Shown here: piece by piece, positions 12,601 through 24,879 of the stretch
How the letters are laid out: each line of letters begins with the position of its first letter
Numbering within the stretch: position 1 is the first letter of the stretch
NCBI GenBank assembly: GCA_033439795.1
Contig: JAUTDP010000008.1
Span: forward strand, 2,728,001-2,792,000
Direction: 5' to 3'
Source: Sordaria brevicollis
Taxonomy: Eukaryota; Ascomycota; Sordariomycetes; Sordariales; Sordariaceae
Length of the DNA stretch: 64,000 nt
The notes under the pieces: model-generated
Databases searched by the model: none
Seen by the model: the letters and a program-made list of their open reading frames with translations, nothing else
What the model was told of the DNA's origin: nothing
Program-made: the position numbers and the translations under genes

Positions 12601-15600
12601 TTAGAAGAACCTCGATAGAGCCTTACTCAGGTTGATAAAGTCGACAGGTTTCGTCACGTAGTCGTTGAACCCTGCTTGAAGACATTTATCCTGCACGTCA
12701 CTCATGACGTTTGCCGACAGGGCGATGATGGGTAACGGCCTTTCTGGGAATTTGCCCTTGGTTTCCCACTCGCGAATTTCGCGGCAGGCTTGGTAGCCGT
12801 CCTTGCGTGGCATATGTAGGTCACACTAATGACACAACTGGTCAGTTGGAAGTTCCGATTTTCTGGGTGAGTGAGCGGCGGGAGTGCAGTGAGATACTTA
12901 CCAAGATCAACGAGAAGTAATCATGAGGCCGCGAGAATACGACATCGGTACACTCTACTCCGTCTGCAGCCAGCTCCACGTCCACGCCCACCTTCTTGAG
13001 GTACTTTTGCAACACCTTCTGGTTGACCAGGTTGTCCTCAACCAAAAGAACCTTGTATCCCTTGTTGCCCATGCGCTTCTCAACCTCGAGGTAGCTCTGC
13101 TTCTGGTTCTCCACCAGCTGCTCTGCCGTTGATCTGTTCCGGTCGATGCTGAGATCACGCTCCTTGGCCGGATCAAAGATCACCGCGAACCGCGATGGCT
13201 TCACAGGCTTATAGATATAGGTCACCCGGTTTTCAGACAGAATGTCCTCATACTGGGTACCGGCTACCTGCTTGAGAACCGCCTGCCGCTGCACTGAATC
13301 GGAGAGAATGAGGAAGGTAACGCCGCGGCCAAGCATGGTTGAACGCTGGACTTCGTCCATCAACTCAATGATCTGCTCAGGTGTAGGAAGGTTGACTACC
13401 ACGTGCGTGAAGAAAACGGGGTCCTCGCCACCGATCAACTTGCGTGCCTCATCGACAGATGCGACTGCTGTGATCTGGTGAGGGTTATCCTTCGGCAGCG
13501 TCATCTCGATATGCTTTGTCGTGGCCTCGCGACTGTGCGTTTGTGGGCAGATGATCAAGATAGAGAACAAGGGTGCGTGATACCCATCACTCTCTTCAGA
13601 GCCACCGGCCCCTTTGATGGGAGGCCGAGACAGGCGCTCGTTGCTGGAATTGCTAGGCGTTGGGGTGGTTCCCGAGTCAGAGCCGCTTCCTCCCCTGCTC
13701 TGAGGCATCTCAAGCTTCATCTGGGACAGATCGTGCCCACTAGCACGAGCTGCCTCGCTGAATCGTGCCAAAGACCCAACATTAACAGAGGATATGGATG
13801 AGCGCTCTGTGGTTTGGGTGCGAGACGAGTGGATGGATGGTTCCGAGCTGCTGGTGGAGACTGCTGCCGGGGATCTATGGTCAGACTCAGCGGGCACCAC
13901 TGAACCCGATGAGGGCGCGGAAGTAAGAGAAGGCCTACTATGAGGGGATACCATGGAAGACCGACGGCGAAGGTTCATTTCAGGTATGAGGCCTGGAGTA
14001 GGTGCGGGCGCTTCAGCCACGTCAGGATTGTCGGTTTCCGTCGGAAGGCCAAACCTTGCGGTAAAGGTGAAGGTTGACCCCTTTCCTAAGACTGCGGTGC
14101 CGTCCATCTTACCGCCGTGTAGCTCGACCAGTTGGCGCGAAATGACCAGGCCCAGCCCGCTTCCGCCGTGCTGGCGGGTGCTGCTTCCGTCAATCTGGCT
14201 GAAAGGCTTGAAGATCAATTCTGCTTCCTCCTTGGTGAAGCCTCTTCCGGTGTCGATGATGGAAAACTCGAGCATAATCTCATTTTCGTGCAAATGGCCA
14301 TTTTCAGGGGTCACAACCTTGCATCGGCTGAACACCTCTCCTTCATTGGTGAACTTGATAGCATTGCCAATGACGTTGAGCAAGACCTGGCGAATGCGAA
14401 CCTTATCACCCTTGACCCATGCAGGCACGTCTTCTTCAACAACATAGTTGAGCTCAAGACGCTTGGCAATCGCCATGGTGGATACGAGTTCGTTGACATC
14501 TTCAATGAGTGAGCGCGTGTGAAACCATTCGTAGTTTAACTTCATCATGCCGGCATCGACCTTGGAAAGATCCAAGATATCGTTGATGATCATGATCAAG
14601 CTATTGGCGCTGGTCTGAATAGTGTTTGTATAATCGCGTTGCTCCTCGTTGAGAGTGGTATCCTGAAGGAAACTGACCATACCAGAAATGCCGATGAGGG
14701 GTGTTCGGATCTCATGAGACATGTTGCTGAGGAAACGACTCTTTGACTCCATAGCCTCCTTCAACTTAGTCTCAAGAAGCTTCAAATCGTTGATATCAGT
14801 TGCAGAGCCAAAGTAAGAGCTGACACCATTACCAAAGTCGACATTGTCAATCTCAACACATCGGATGAGATGCCAACGGTACTCGCCGCTCTTGGAGCGA
14901 AGTCGGATCTCCGTGGTGTATGAGAGCTGACCCTTGCTGTCAGTGCTGATTTTGATGACTCCCTGCCTGGCAAGCTCGGACAAGTTAGAACCCGCGAGGT
15001 CGTGAGCAGAACTGCTAGCGCTGCTGCTGTGCCTGGTAAGAGCTGGGTGTGCCAACCCCGGAGCGTGTTCGACGATAGGGGTAGCAGGGTGTTTGCCCAT
15101 GGCGCCCATGCCATGTTTGCTAGGCGATGGAGACTGATCATGCCTCGTCTTGTTGTGCGTGGCATGCGGTGAGATGGGCCTTTCGAGAGGAATTCGGCAT
15201 CTGGCCAGATCCTCTGGGTGTACGAAATCCATGAAGCCAAGCCCGAGAACATCCTCAAAGCTTTGTCCGGTATACGAAAGCCACTGCTCATTCGCGAAAG
15301 TGATACCCTCGTCCTCAGTAGCAGTGAAGATGATCTGGGGGATGAGATTAGCAAGCAGACGATGCTTCGCTTCCGATACTTCGACCTCTTCCTGCCGTGC
15401 AGCTCGGAGCTCTGCAACATACTGGTCATGGATGTCCATGTATGAACCCAGGAACTGCAGAATGATACCCCTCTTATCCTTGGAAGCGACGGCCCGCGCA
15501 TGATGCCACCTATAAGCCCCGTCAAAGCGACGGATCCTAACGGCAGTTGAGAACTGATCGCCAGTGCGAAGAGATTTACTCCACTTGTTGAGATAGTCTT

Positions 15601-18600
15601 CTCTGTCGTCGGGATGAAGGCTTCCCCAAGGATCTGCGGCCAGATCGCCAGATGTCTGCCCGCGGTATGTCAAGAATCGACTGTTCACCCAGACAATTTC
15701 GCCAGTTTGAGGGAGGGCGACGAACACGTGGGCGGGCAGAGAGTCAAGGATAAGGCCCTTGAGCTTGTCTGATGGGGGAGTCATTTCCGACGATGACATC
15801 GATCCTTGTCTGGACGGTGTTGTGCCCTGGGATACAGCTTTACCAACGACGGAGCTCGGAGGAAGTGACTGGAAGGTAGTGGCAAAGTCGGCGCCGTATG
15901 AGTGCAACTGCGTATGCCGATGCTGACCCGTAGGGGTCCCAGCAGGCCTTCTTCGTTGAGACTCGACCGATTGACTACTTGCAGTACTGGCTCTTTCATC
16001 GCGCTGTTCTTTGGCGACTAGAGTCTTTTGTTGCGAGTTCGCAGGCGTAATTTCATCAATGCTCCGGCGGGTGTTTTCTCCGCTCCCCTGGGAGTCAAGC
16101 AACATGGAGGCAGAGCCCGCTGCATCCTGCCACTGAGACTTCCCGCCTGGTATCTTCAAAGATCCTTTTCTTTCGATGGTGTTATTTTCTCTCGAGATTG
16201 ATTTCATTCGTTGTCCGACACTAGTAGCTCCGGCCTTTGGCTTGGTGGTAAAGTAACTGTCACCGGCGGCAATAGGAGCTGGGCTCGCGGAGGCAGACCT
16301 TCTGTCCATCAACTGATTCAAGGCCGCAGGATCCCAGGTAGGCGTCCCATTCGGGGAATGTATGGTGCTGCGAGAGGGACCAGAATAGTCACTAGGACTG
16401 GTGATGCTGCCGGCGTGCGACTGCTGGGAGATGCTGTCGTCGGTTGTGAGGTAGCCCATTGTAAGAGCGGTGGGATCAGCCAGCGGACGTCCGTCGGGAC
16501 CTAACGCTCCAAAGCCAACCGTCTGCGGCCTTCGCTTCTGTAGACCGTTCAGCTCCGTTTCTAGGTTAGTATAATGCCGACACAGAGAGAAGGATGTCGC
16601 CAAATGTGGTGCCAAGTGCTCCAATGAGTGGCGTAGGTTGGAGGGATACGGGATGATAGGGCTGAGTATAGACAAGATCGCAATCGGAGCGTGCTTTTCC
16701 TTCACGCCAGGCTCATGGTAGGGCGTTGGGATTGTCGGCGTGTATCCCGACTTGCCCCGTTGAGACATCTTCTGCTCCAAGAATGTCGAATCCAGTTTGA
16801 AGCCGGGCTGCTGGGGCTTTGAAAGAAGAACATGGGTCAGAGGAATATGCAACACCGTCCACGAGTTGTCCACCCCAATAGCCTCAGGTGGTTGCAGAGC
16901 CGAGTAATCGGGAGGAGCCGAGCCTGGGTTGAATGACTCTTCGTCGACCATGGCATCCGTGAAGAAGGGATTCTCGCTAGGGTCAGCTCTCACGGCAGGG
17001 GAAGGTGCCGGGGATTGAGACCACGGAGATGGTGGTGCCTGCTCATACTCTTCATACTTGGGTGTGGGGGGTCTTGGATGTTCTTCCTCCATGCGAGAGG
17101 CAATTCCGGTGAGCTTTTTTTCCAAGCCCTGCCCGCCTGAGGTCCTACCCGCGGCCGATGAAAAGGTTGCACTGCCCAGAAGCGCAGAGAGTTTGGTAGT
17201 TGATTCTGACCGAGTGCGAAGTTTTTTGGTTTTCTTCCGTGGCCCCTCTGGCGACTGGCTACGGGGCCCTCCCTTGTGATCATTGACTTTGCTGTCAGTT
17301 GACGATGTGTGTGCGAGATACGGGTATGACCTAGTAAGAGCAACAACGCGACCACGCTCCAGAACCCGCAATACCCCATTATGGTCGATTAATGGATCGG
17401 CTTCGTAGTCCAGTGCCTGGAGAACATTCAAAAGCTTACCGTGGCCTTCTCGCTTGCTGGTTATTGGTGCTTCCCAGCTTGGGATGGCCTGCTGGCCCTC
17501 GAGGGCATCATGCTCCGCCAAAGCCTCCCGATTCAAGCTCACAGCAACGTCCTCGTCATCGCTCATATCTCGATCACGTCCAGCACCGGGGTGAGTAGTT
17601 TTGCTTCGGGATGCCATTGGTGGCCGAAGGGGCGTAGCTGGTGTTCGTTCAAGAAATTCCTTCTTTTCCTTGTTGTCCTCAAACGAAGAGAACGAGTGTC
17701 GGCTCGGCAGGCCAGGACGAGCAAAACCCTTGGGCTTGAGAGAATCATCGGCGTTCTGATAAAGATCAGTGATGTCGTCGGTACTGCTGTGAACAAAGCT
17801 CGAGCCTCTAGCAAGGTAGCCCAGGCTAAGACCGTCCTCCTGATGCGCATTGTAGGTTGCCTTTTGTCCCCATGGCACATTCTCAATATCTGTCGAATCG
17901 GCAGGCACAGCCAGGGTTACCCTTTCCGCTCGGTACACTTCAGTCATGATCTGGACCACCGTGTGCCACCATGCGTCTAAGCCCGGCTCGGCCGAAAGCA
18001 TGAGGGTCAAATCGTATAAGTTGGGCGTCGCAAATTCACCATGTGCCTCTGCCGAGCACCCCTGGGGCAGAAAGGTCATTGCTGAGGCAGGAGTAGAGGG
18101 GTTGGAGACGGAATGGTCCAGACCCTGGATACCAGCAAACGACATCTGAGGCCCTGTAGACGGATGCGTAGACGGATACGTGGTTGGTGAAAGCGTGGTG
18201 AACGGGCGATGAAACTGCGGACCAAGATGCGGAAAGCCTGGCGAGGATGCCATGCGTGGGAAGGGGTACGACGGAGTTCTGGCCGTCAAGCCGGGGGTGA
18301 CACCGCCGCGGATGGTGTTGCCAGATTCGGTCGATGTCGTGGTGGGCTCGCTGCCGGTCTGGATCTGTGGCGAAGGACTGCTGACCTCCTCCTGGATTGG
18401 AGACACGCGTGCCGGGCCCGGGATGGGCAACCGGCTGTCCGCTCCCGCAACAATCTCTCTCTTTTCCATCTCGCGAGCCAAGTGCAAACGATACTGGCTC
18501 AGCTGCCGTTGTGCCTCGGACGGATCCATTCTACTCTGCTGCGAAGCCCCTCCTGCCTTCTTTCCATTCTCTTCCTGCACATGCGTCTCTTCAGTCGTCG

Positions 18601-19204
18601 GTTCGCTGGAAGGGCTATCGTTGAAGCTGACCTCGGAAGAAAGCCTGGAGGGCTTGCGTACCGAGTCTCGAGACCGGTTATCATCCACGAAGGGCGCAGG
18701 GGCCTGCTGATCGAGGGCTCGTGAATGCGGCGTCGGAAGTTGAAGTGACCCTGGCCCTCCTCTCCCGTCGACGCCACCCGTCATTTGGGGCTGCTGCTGT
18801 TCAAGCTGTTCAGTGGGCACAGAAGCCTCTAGAGGATTCAGGGCATAATCATCGGTAGGACCGATCTGGGTTCGCGGAGTGGTGCACTGGTCGGAACAGT
18901 AACTGCCTGGCGATTCGATGACAGTCCTGGGAGGAGTCGTCGAGCGTGGCGGAGTGGCGGGTGATGTCGAGGTCGTGGTCGTAGGCGTGGTCGTGGTAGG
19001 AGTAGCTGTTCTTGTTATTGTGGGAGTGGGAGTGTGAGTGGGAGTGAAAGCGGGAGTCGTAGTGGTAGTGGATGTGGGCGTTGGCGTGGATTCGGTTGTT
19101 TCTGGTCTTTCGGTGGAGCGATGGCGCAGAAGAGGTAAGGAAATGCTCTTTCTTTTCTCTTTACTGTGGCTTCGGCTTCGGCGATGAAGGCTGAAAAATC
19201 GCAT
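12601..19204 (-). CDS. Large PAS-containing hybrid histidine kinase
   Basis: Two-component sensor kinase of 2175 residues that autophosphorylates on His and relays to its own receiver Asp, then normally to an HPt protein. Exon 1 is 19204-12902 and exon 2 is 12825-12601, with a 76-bp intron inside the receiver. Residues 1-390 are disordered and Thr/Pro-rich. A split GAF-like region (LYDLTLMLS near 405, closing near 860) follows, broken by long disordered inserts. PAS 1 is about 1145-1265. PAS 2 is about 1270-1480 and carries a low-complexity insert of about 90 residues. HisKA has SHEIRTP with His1497. The ATPase has an N-box NAIKFT near 1615 and GSGLGL near 1685. A degenerate receiver spans about 1875-2010. 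The true receiver has VEDN near 2058, phospho-acceptor Asp2103 in CDLHMP, and KPVD. The architecture belongs to the filamentous-fungal hybrid kinase groups; I do not assign a group or symbol. No transmembrane segment is evident, so it is probably soluble. Confidence 0.93.
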
Positions 19205-22200
19205 TCCTCATGTGCCGTAATTCCCCAAATTCCAGCTAAAACAAAAGTTTCGCAAATTATCAAGTTGTTGAGTATTGGTAGACTCCGTGGTGCTCGGCAA
19301 CACGGATATGGATTATGGCGCGTGCGCTGTGTTGTTGGGGTCAATAGGGGCGAGCTTCTGTGAAAGGTTCGTCGAGGATTTTGGCGGCTTTGCTGGGTGT
19401 GTGGTGGTGGCTGGTGTGTTTCTGGTGTCTGGACAGGCAAAAAGCACTCGTAGCAGCACAAAAAGGCGTGGTGGACGGACAGGGTTTCGGACGGGGCCTG
19501 GATCGAGATTCACGCTGTAGAGTGTAGTGTGAAGAGTAGGCTAACTAGTGCAGGCTTGGTTTGTTGTCTTTAGGTGGGTGGTTATATGATGTTCTTCAAG
19601 TTGTTGTTGGAGCTCCGTCTTGAGAGTATCTTTCTGTGGTTGCTGCTGCTGCTGCTGCTGCTGCTTGCTTGCTTGCTTGCTTGGTGTGCGGATTCGTGCC
19701 GGTATGCGGTGTTCGGTAGTAGAACGGTCTTTCTGCGTGGATCCCTGGCGAGGTTTGGAAAGGTTCGGTTTTGGGAAGGCGAGGTCACTGTGTACGGGTC
19801 TCGGGGAGGAAGATGGATGTTCGGCGGATGAATCGACGGGATCATGGGCCGGTGCAGCAGCCGGACGGCCTGGCAAGTTGGAATGCCTTCGACAACGAAA
19901 CTATGGAGACCTGGACTCCCGAGAAGCAGAGACTTGAACTTGGCTCCAGGCGGACGGTGCACTAGAGCAGGTCAGGGCAAGGTCGGGCGTGTTAGGGCGG
20001 CAGTGGGCAGGCTTGGTTCGTCGAACTTGCTCTTTGGGGTGAAGTGTGGGTGACTGGGTGCTTGGGTGGCCCGGTGCAGGCTCTGGGAGGCTCGGGTAAG
20101 TAGAGGTAGGTATCCAGTCAATCAATGGCCGGGCAGTCATGTACAGCTGCTCACCACTTGTCAATAGATCTGATCGGAGCAAGAGAGACTGGGCAGGCAC
20201 CACTCACACAACTCTGTTCCCTCTCATCAGTGTGTCTGGCGGTGGTGCCGGTGGATGGTCCTTGCGAATGAGAGGTACCTACCTTGCGAGACCTGCAACG
20301 GGCTCCCGTGGATGGAACCTGGGATGGAGCGTGGATAGGCCGCAGGTGGCACCGATGGAGTGAAAGTTGGCAGGGCCCCAGTTCGCCAAAGGGGACTATG
20401 ACGTGATGGCCCGTACCTAGGGCGGCGAAGAGAGGCTGCGAGCGCGCGGGCACGGAGCTACGGCAAGGGGCGTGTCCTCTTTGGGCTTAGGTCAGCACAG
20501 CATGTTTGACGCCCACCTGCCAAACCATTCGTGGATTACCCGGCTTCCTCTTTGTGGCTGGTCCAAGCGCCCAATGCTGAATGTCCGATGTGTAAGGTAC
20601 CTTGGTACTTTCCACTTTATCCTCGAGACCCAAGGTACATCTCGACTGAGGGCTCTTAGGGGGTGTCCAACCACAAGAGGCTCCCAAGATGGGATTTCTG
20701 ATCAAAAAGACGAGATCGCAAATCTGAAATATAGTGTACATATTTGTCAAGATTAGCCCGCACCTCAACATTGGCGAAAATAACCAGTTGGTAAAATTTT
20801 GACATGCACCTCCAGCGTAGTATACATGCACAAGGTCGAGCTAAAATGATCGGACTGAAGATCAAGAGCAGAAAATGGCATTTTGTCCCAAGAAACTCCA
20901 TTGCTGCTGCATCGTCTTTTACCCATCTTTTTCCCAACGTGACAGCTGATGACTGACGAGTGGAAAAGAGAGGGGGCATGGGACTCGGTGTGTTTTCCGC
21001 CGGTGACTCCTCCACTTGCTCCAGATTGTACATACGGTGGACTGGATGGCAACAGTTGTCGAATGTCTTCCACGTCTCTTCGAATCCATCTTCTTCATGC
21101 TCATTCCTCACAAGTACGTACATATTCCGCGATGAGCGTCGGGTCGCGGATGTGATGGCCAAACACTGAAACACTACGAGATGCCAAGATGCGATAGAAG
21201 GGCGAACAGCGGCATGCCGAGAGCATCTGCAACCAAGAGCGACCGCTTTGTCTTGGCCAACAACAAGAAGTGTCTTGATTTCCGTCGTCACCGTTGTTGT
21301 CGTTGTTTTATGCTTGCTCTATAATGCAAATCTTTTAACACGCACTCTGAGCCATCATGTTTCTTCAACCCGGTGATGATCTTGAACGGTCGAAAAGCGT
21401 AGATCAGATGCATTAGTGTCCTAACTTCCTCAGGTACCTTTTGAAGAGTACTGCTAAGCCCATCACTGAGTGGCTTTAGCCAATCTAACTGAAAGGTTGC
21501 TCCGCAAACTTCATCTTTGCTATTGCACTATCAGACACAAATCCGGCCGGAGTTTCCCGCATCGTAAACAATCCAAAAGGCACGGGTAATCGGATGACAA
21601 GCTGTCACTGACCAGCAGAAAGCCGCTCAGCTCAAGCCCCATATTCTATTGACGCCGCATGTCAAGGCTGCCATGCCATTCTCTCTTGGAGCCCGAGGGA
21701 AACACCAAAAGGAGATAACGACGCAAGGATCATTTGCACACCATTGGCATATTGTTCAGAATCAAGTTAGTGCAATATGGGCGGTTTTGCAACACCATCG
21801 ATTCTTTGGCTTCGATCGACGCGAGAGCCTGGGATCTATCTCTCGTCTTGGTGGAGGCACCCGAGAGCCTGGCTCGGGGCTCCCGTCGTCTCGAACCACG
21901 ACTTCGTTGGACCTGAATGGAAGGGCTCGATTGCAGTCGTTGGTGTGCACAAGGCATCGGACGAGTGCAACGTCTTTTTGCTCCTGTCATGCACGAGTTC
22001 CGTCCGTTGCCTCTCGGAAGGATAGTGGACAAATACAATACAAAATTCCAGAACCCAGAACTCAGAACCCGAAGCGTCTCGTCGCCGTAACAGGTTTACA
22101 CAGCACCAAAAAAAGGGGCGCGGTTTTGCGTTCCTTGAATCGCTTCAGTTGATTGACATCGATGACAATCTCTTTTCCCAGGTGCAGCGTTCATCATGCC

Positions 22201-22329
22201 ACGACCCATCTTCGTATTTGCCAGCGGTGAGAGAAACTCGGACCCCGTTTCAAACACGTCGATGAATCAACGGGAACTTCCATCAATTGCATGTTTGCGG
22301 TTTACACGTATCAAGACTGAGGAGCCGTG
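19205..22329. other. Long upstream region of the histidine kinase gene
   Basis: About 3.1 kb with normal composition between the kinase start and the TA site of the transposon at 22330. It probably contains a long leader and promoter, as is common for large signalling genes. The largest open frame (minus, 20656-21291, 211 codons) has no recognisable motif. I see no tRNA or 5S gene. Confidence 0.45.
19641..19683. repeat. (TGC)n/(TTGC)n compound microsatellite
   Basis: Eight TGC units run directly into about five TTGC units, roughly 440 bp upstream of the kinase start codon and probably within its leader or promoter. Such tracts vary in length between strains. Confidence 0.85.
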
Positions 22330-22569
22330 TACTCGTCGGTTAGGTTGCACAGACCATGGGCCGTGTGGGGCCTACCTTTGGGGGCCCGCTTCCAGCCAAG
22401 CCAACCTCCTCTCCTCGTCCCTCTAAGAGTCGGGAGTTTTACCTATAACGCGCAAGCTTTATAACGCTCCAGAATCAATAATCTACCAAAACTTTACCAA
22501 ACCTTCTTCAATCCTTTTATAAATAACCTCATTTTATTCGTACCGTCGAATTTTATTCATTATATATAC

Positions 22570-24567
22570 TTTTACTATACCTATTTTTAATCTAGAAGTT
22601 ATATCCCGTATAGAAAAGGCCGCCCAATATTTTTTAATGAATTAAACCGCGATTGTAACCCAATTTATTACGTTTCGAATTAAAATTAATATTAAAACCA
22701 AAAATAAGGGGAAAATTATATATAAAACCGCTAATAAACTCTTTAACGTTAACGAAACTATCGTTAAAAAATATATTATATTTATTAAAGATAAAAAATT
22801 ATTATTAATAAGTATAAATACCTACCGTTTAATTATTTTAACCGAAGAGGAAGATAAGGCTCTTAATATTATAATTTAAATAATTAATTATAGTTACTTC
22901 CCTATAATTAATACCTCCCTAATTAAATTAACTAATTAATTAAGGGATTAACGATTAATTCCTTTATTTACTTAATTATATAGATAATACGTAATTGAAT
23001 AGCGGAAATAATACCCAAAATTCGAATTTAAAGCAACCAATTTCAAAGATATAAAACGTATAAGCGTAAAAAGTTAATTAAATTCCTTTAAAAATTAATT
23101 TAAAGAAATTAAAACTATTTATATTAATTTTAATATTAAGGAAAAGAATATCTAAAATATAAATAAATCTCCCTTCTAAATAAAGAAGATTAAAGGAATT
23201 ATAAAGGTATTTTTCATTAATTATATCCCCTATATTATTTTAATATAATTTCTTTATTAATTAATATAATAATAAATATTATTTGTAAAGAATAAGGTAC
23301 GTATAAGAAAGGTTATTTTTAATCCTAATAATAAAGAAAGTTTTACTATTATCGATGCTATATTAATTATAGGAAAGAGTATACCCTCCTTCCTAATATT
23401 TAAAGCCTAGATTATAATAAAATTTAAATATATTTTTTTTTAAATATAATTAACGTTAATCTACTTTAAATTAATAAATATAATAAATCGGTTTAGGGTA
23501 ACGTATAAGCTAACTACGAGATTAATTTAAATATAATTATAATTAATACTATAATTAAATATAATAATGCCTATCGAGCTATATAATAGGTTAAATATTT
23601 TAATAAATACTCTTTTAAATTATCCCCTTCCTTGAATAATATAATCGAAGAATAGTTTAATATATTACTCAATTATCCCCCCCTATTCGAAAAATTTAAA
23701 AAAAATTATTATAATTACTATATTAATAAAACCGAGGGTATATAAAGTATTATTTATCAATAAATTTAAAGCTTATAAGGATTTTAATATCTTATAATAT
23801 TATAATATTTTCGATATTATCCCTAAAATATTCCCGTTCTATATTAATTATATATTTTAATTATTTAATATAAGGGTATACTAAGTAATTAAAAAGGTTT
23901 ACTAAAAGGCTTTAATTAATAAGATTATAAATAATACTATAATAATTAATTGTATAATATTTTTAAATAATTAGAAGAAGGTTAGAAAGGTTAGGTTTAT
24001 ACGTAGTAATATTTATAAAGGGTAGGAAAAAATAGGATTTTAATTATTCGAATTAAATATATTACTATTATTTATTTAATAAAAAAAAAATTAATATATA
24101 TATTATTATTATAAATATCCCTCTTAATTAATTACGCGTATTTATTAAAATAAGATAAGAACCCTTATTCCCTAAAAAATTCGAAATTATTATACTATGG
24201 AAGGTTCTACGCACCCTCGAATCGCTAATTATTTAAAAACGCTTTAATATCGCTAATTCCCTATTAAAAAGGAATATTAATAACGCTTAAGTAGTATTAA
24301 AGGTTTTTATTAATAATTAATAAATAATATTCGATTAATAAGAGTTATAATTTCGTTATATTGAAGCGGAAATATAAAAATAAAATTTATAACGCTATAT
24401 TATTATTAGGGATAGGGCGTATATAAAAAAGGTTTTAAATACTAAAATAGCCGCTAAAGTATTATTCGATATAAAAAAAGGTTTTAAAGAAATTTAGCGA
24501 ATAAGTATAACTTTTATTAAAAAGGTTACTTTCGATAAGAACCCTAATTTTAAATAATAATTATTAC
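22570..24567 (+). pseudogene. pogo-like transposase relic (N-terminal and catalytic part)
   Basis: The plus-strand frame, read through RIP stops, resembles transposases of the pogo/Fot1 group. It has an N-terminal helix-turn-helix region (KLFNVNETIVKKYI, then NTYRLIILTEEEDKAL, about 22740-22870) typical of the CENP-B/psq-type DNA-binding part. A DDE-domain start follows (NINKSPF, where N-x-DE-x is expected, near 23160), then DAILIIGKSIPSFLIFKA near 23345-23410. The frame is interrupted at 24567 by the retrotransposon insertion and seems to resume at 31833. It cannot be functional. Confidence 0.6.
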
Positions 24568-24572
24568 GTAAA

Positions 24573-24879
24573 TATCACAGGGACAGTTAATATAAGGGTA
24601 AGTAGTAGATATAAATATATATAATTATATAGAGGAAAAAAGAGGAAAAGGAAGAAAGTATACGTAGGAGGCCCGCCCTTTATAGGGCGCGACGGGAACG
24701 CGCTAATCACGCGCAATTAAGTAACCCTAACCGTATAAGTAGTGAGTAATAACGTAATATCCCGTACGGGCGGGACTATCCCGAATATAATAATACATTT
24801 TAGAAAGCGATTATTATACGAATATAAGTACGTAATAGCAATATATTAATTACGTATAATTACGGTTAAGTTTATAATA
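24573..24879 (-). repeat. 3' LTR of the minus-strand gypsy element
   Basis: Matches 31521-31827 base for base apart from transitions (C/T and G/A) and is the same length. It begins TATCAC, where TGTCAC is implied by the other terminus. Its outermost 45 bp keep C and G (CACAGGGACAG) that the other copy lost. Confidence 0.92.

Noticed and set aside
20656..21291. Minus-strand frame of 211 codons upstream of the histidine kinase
   Set aside because: No motif, mixed composition, overlapped by other frames and not bounded by gene-like signals; not supportable as a gene from sequence alone.
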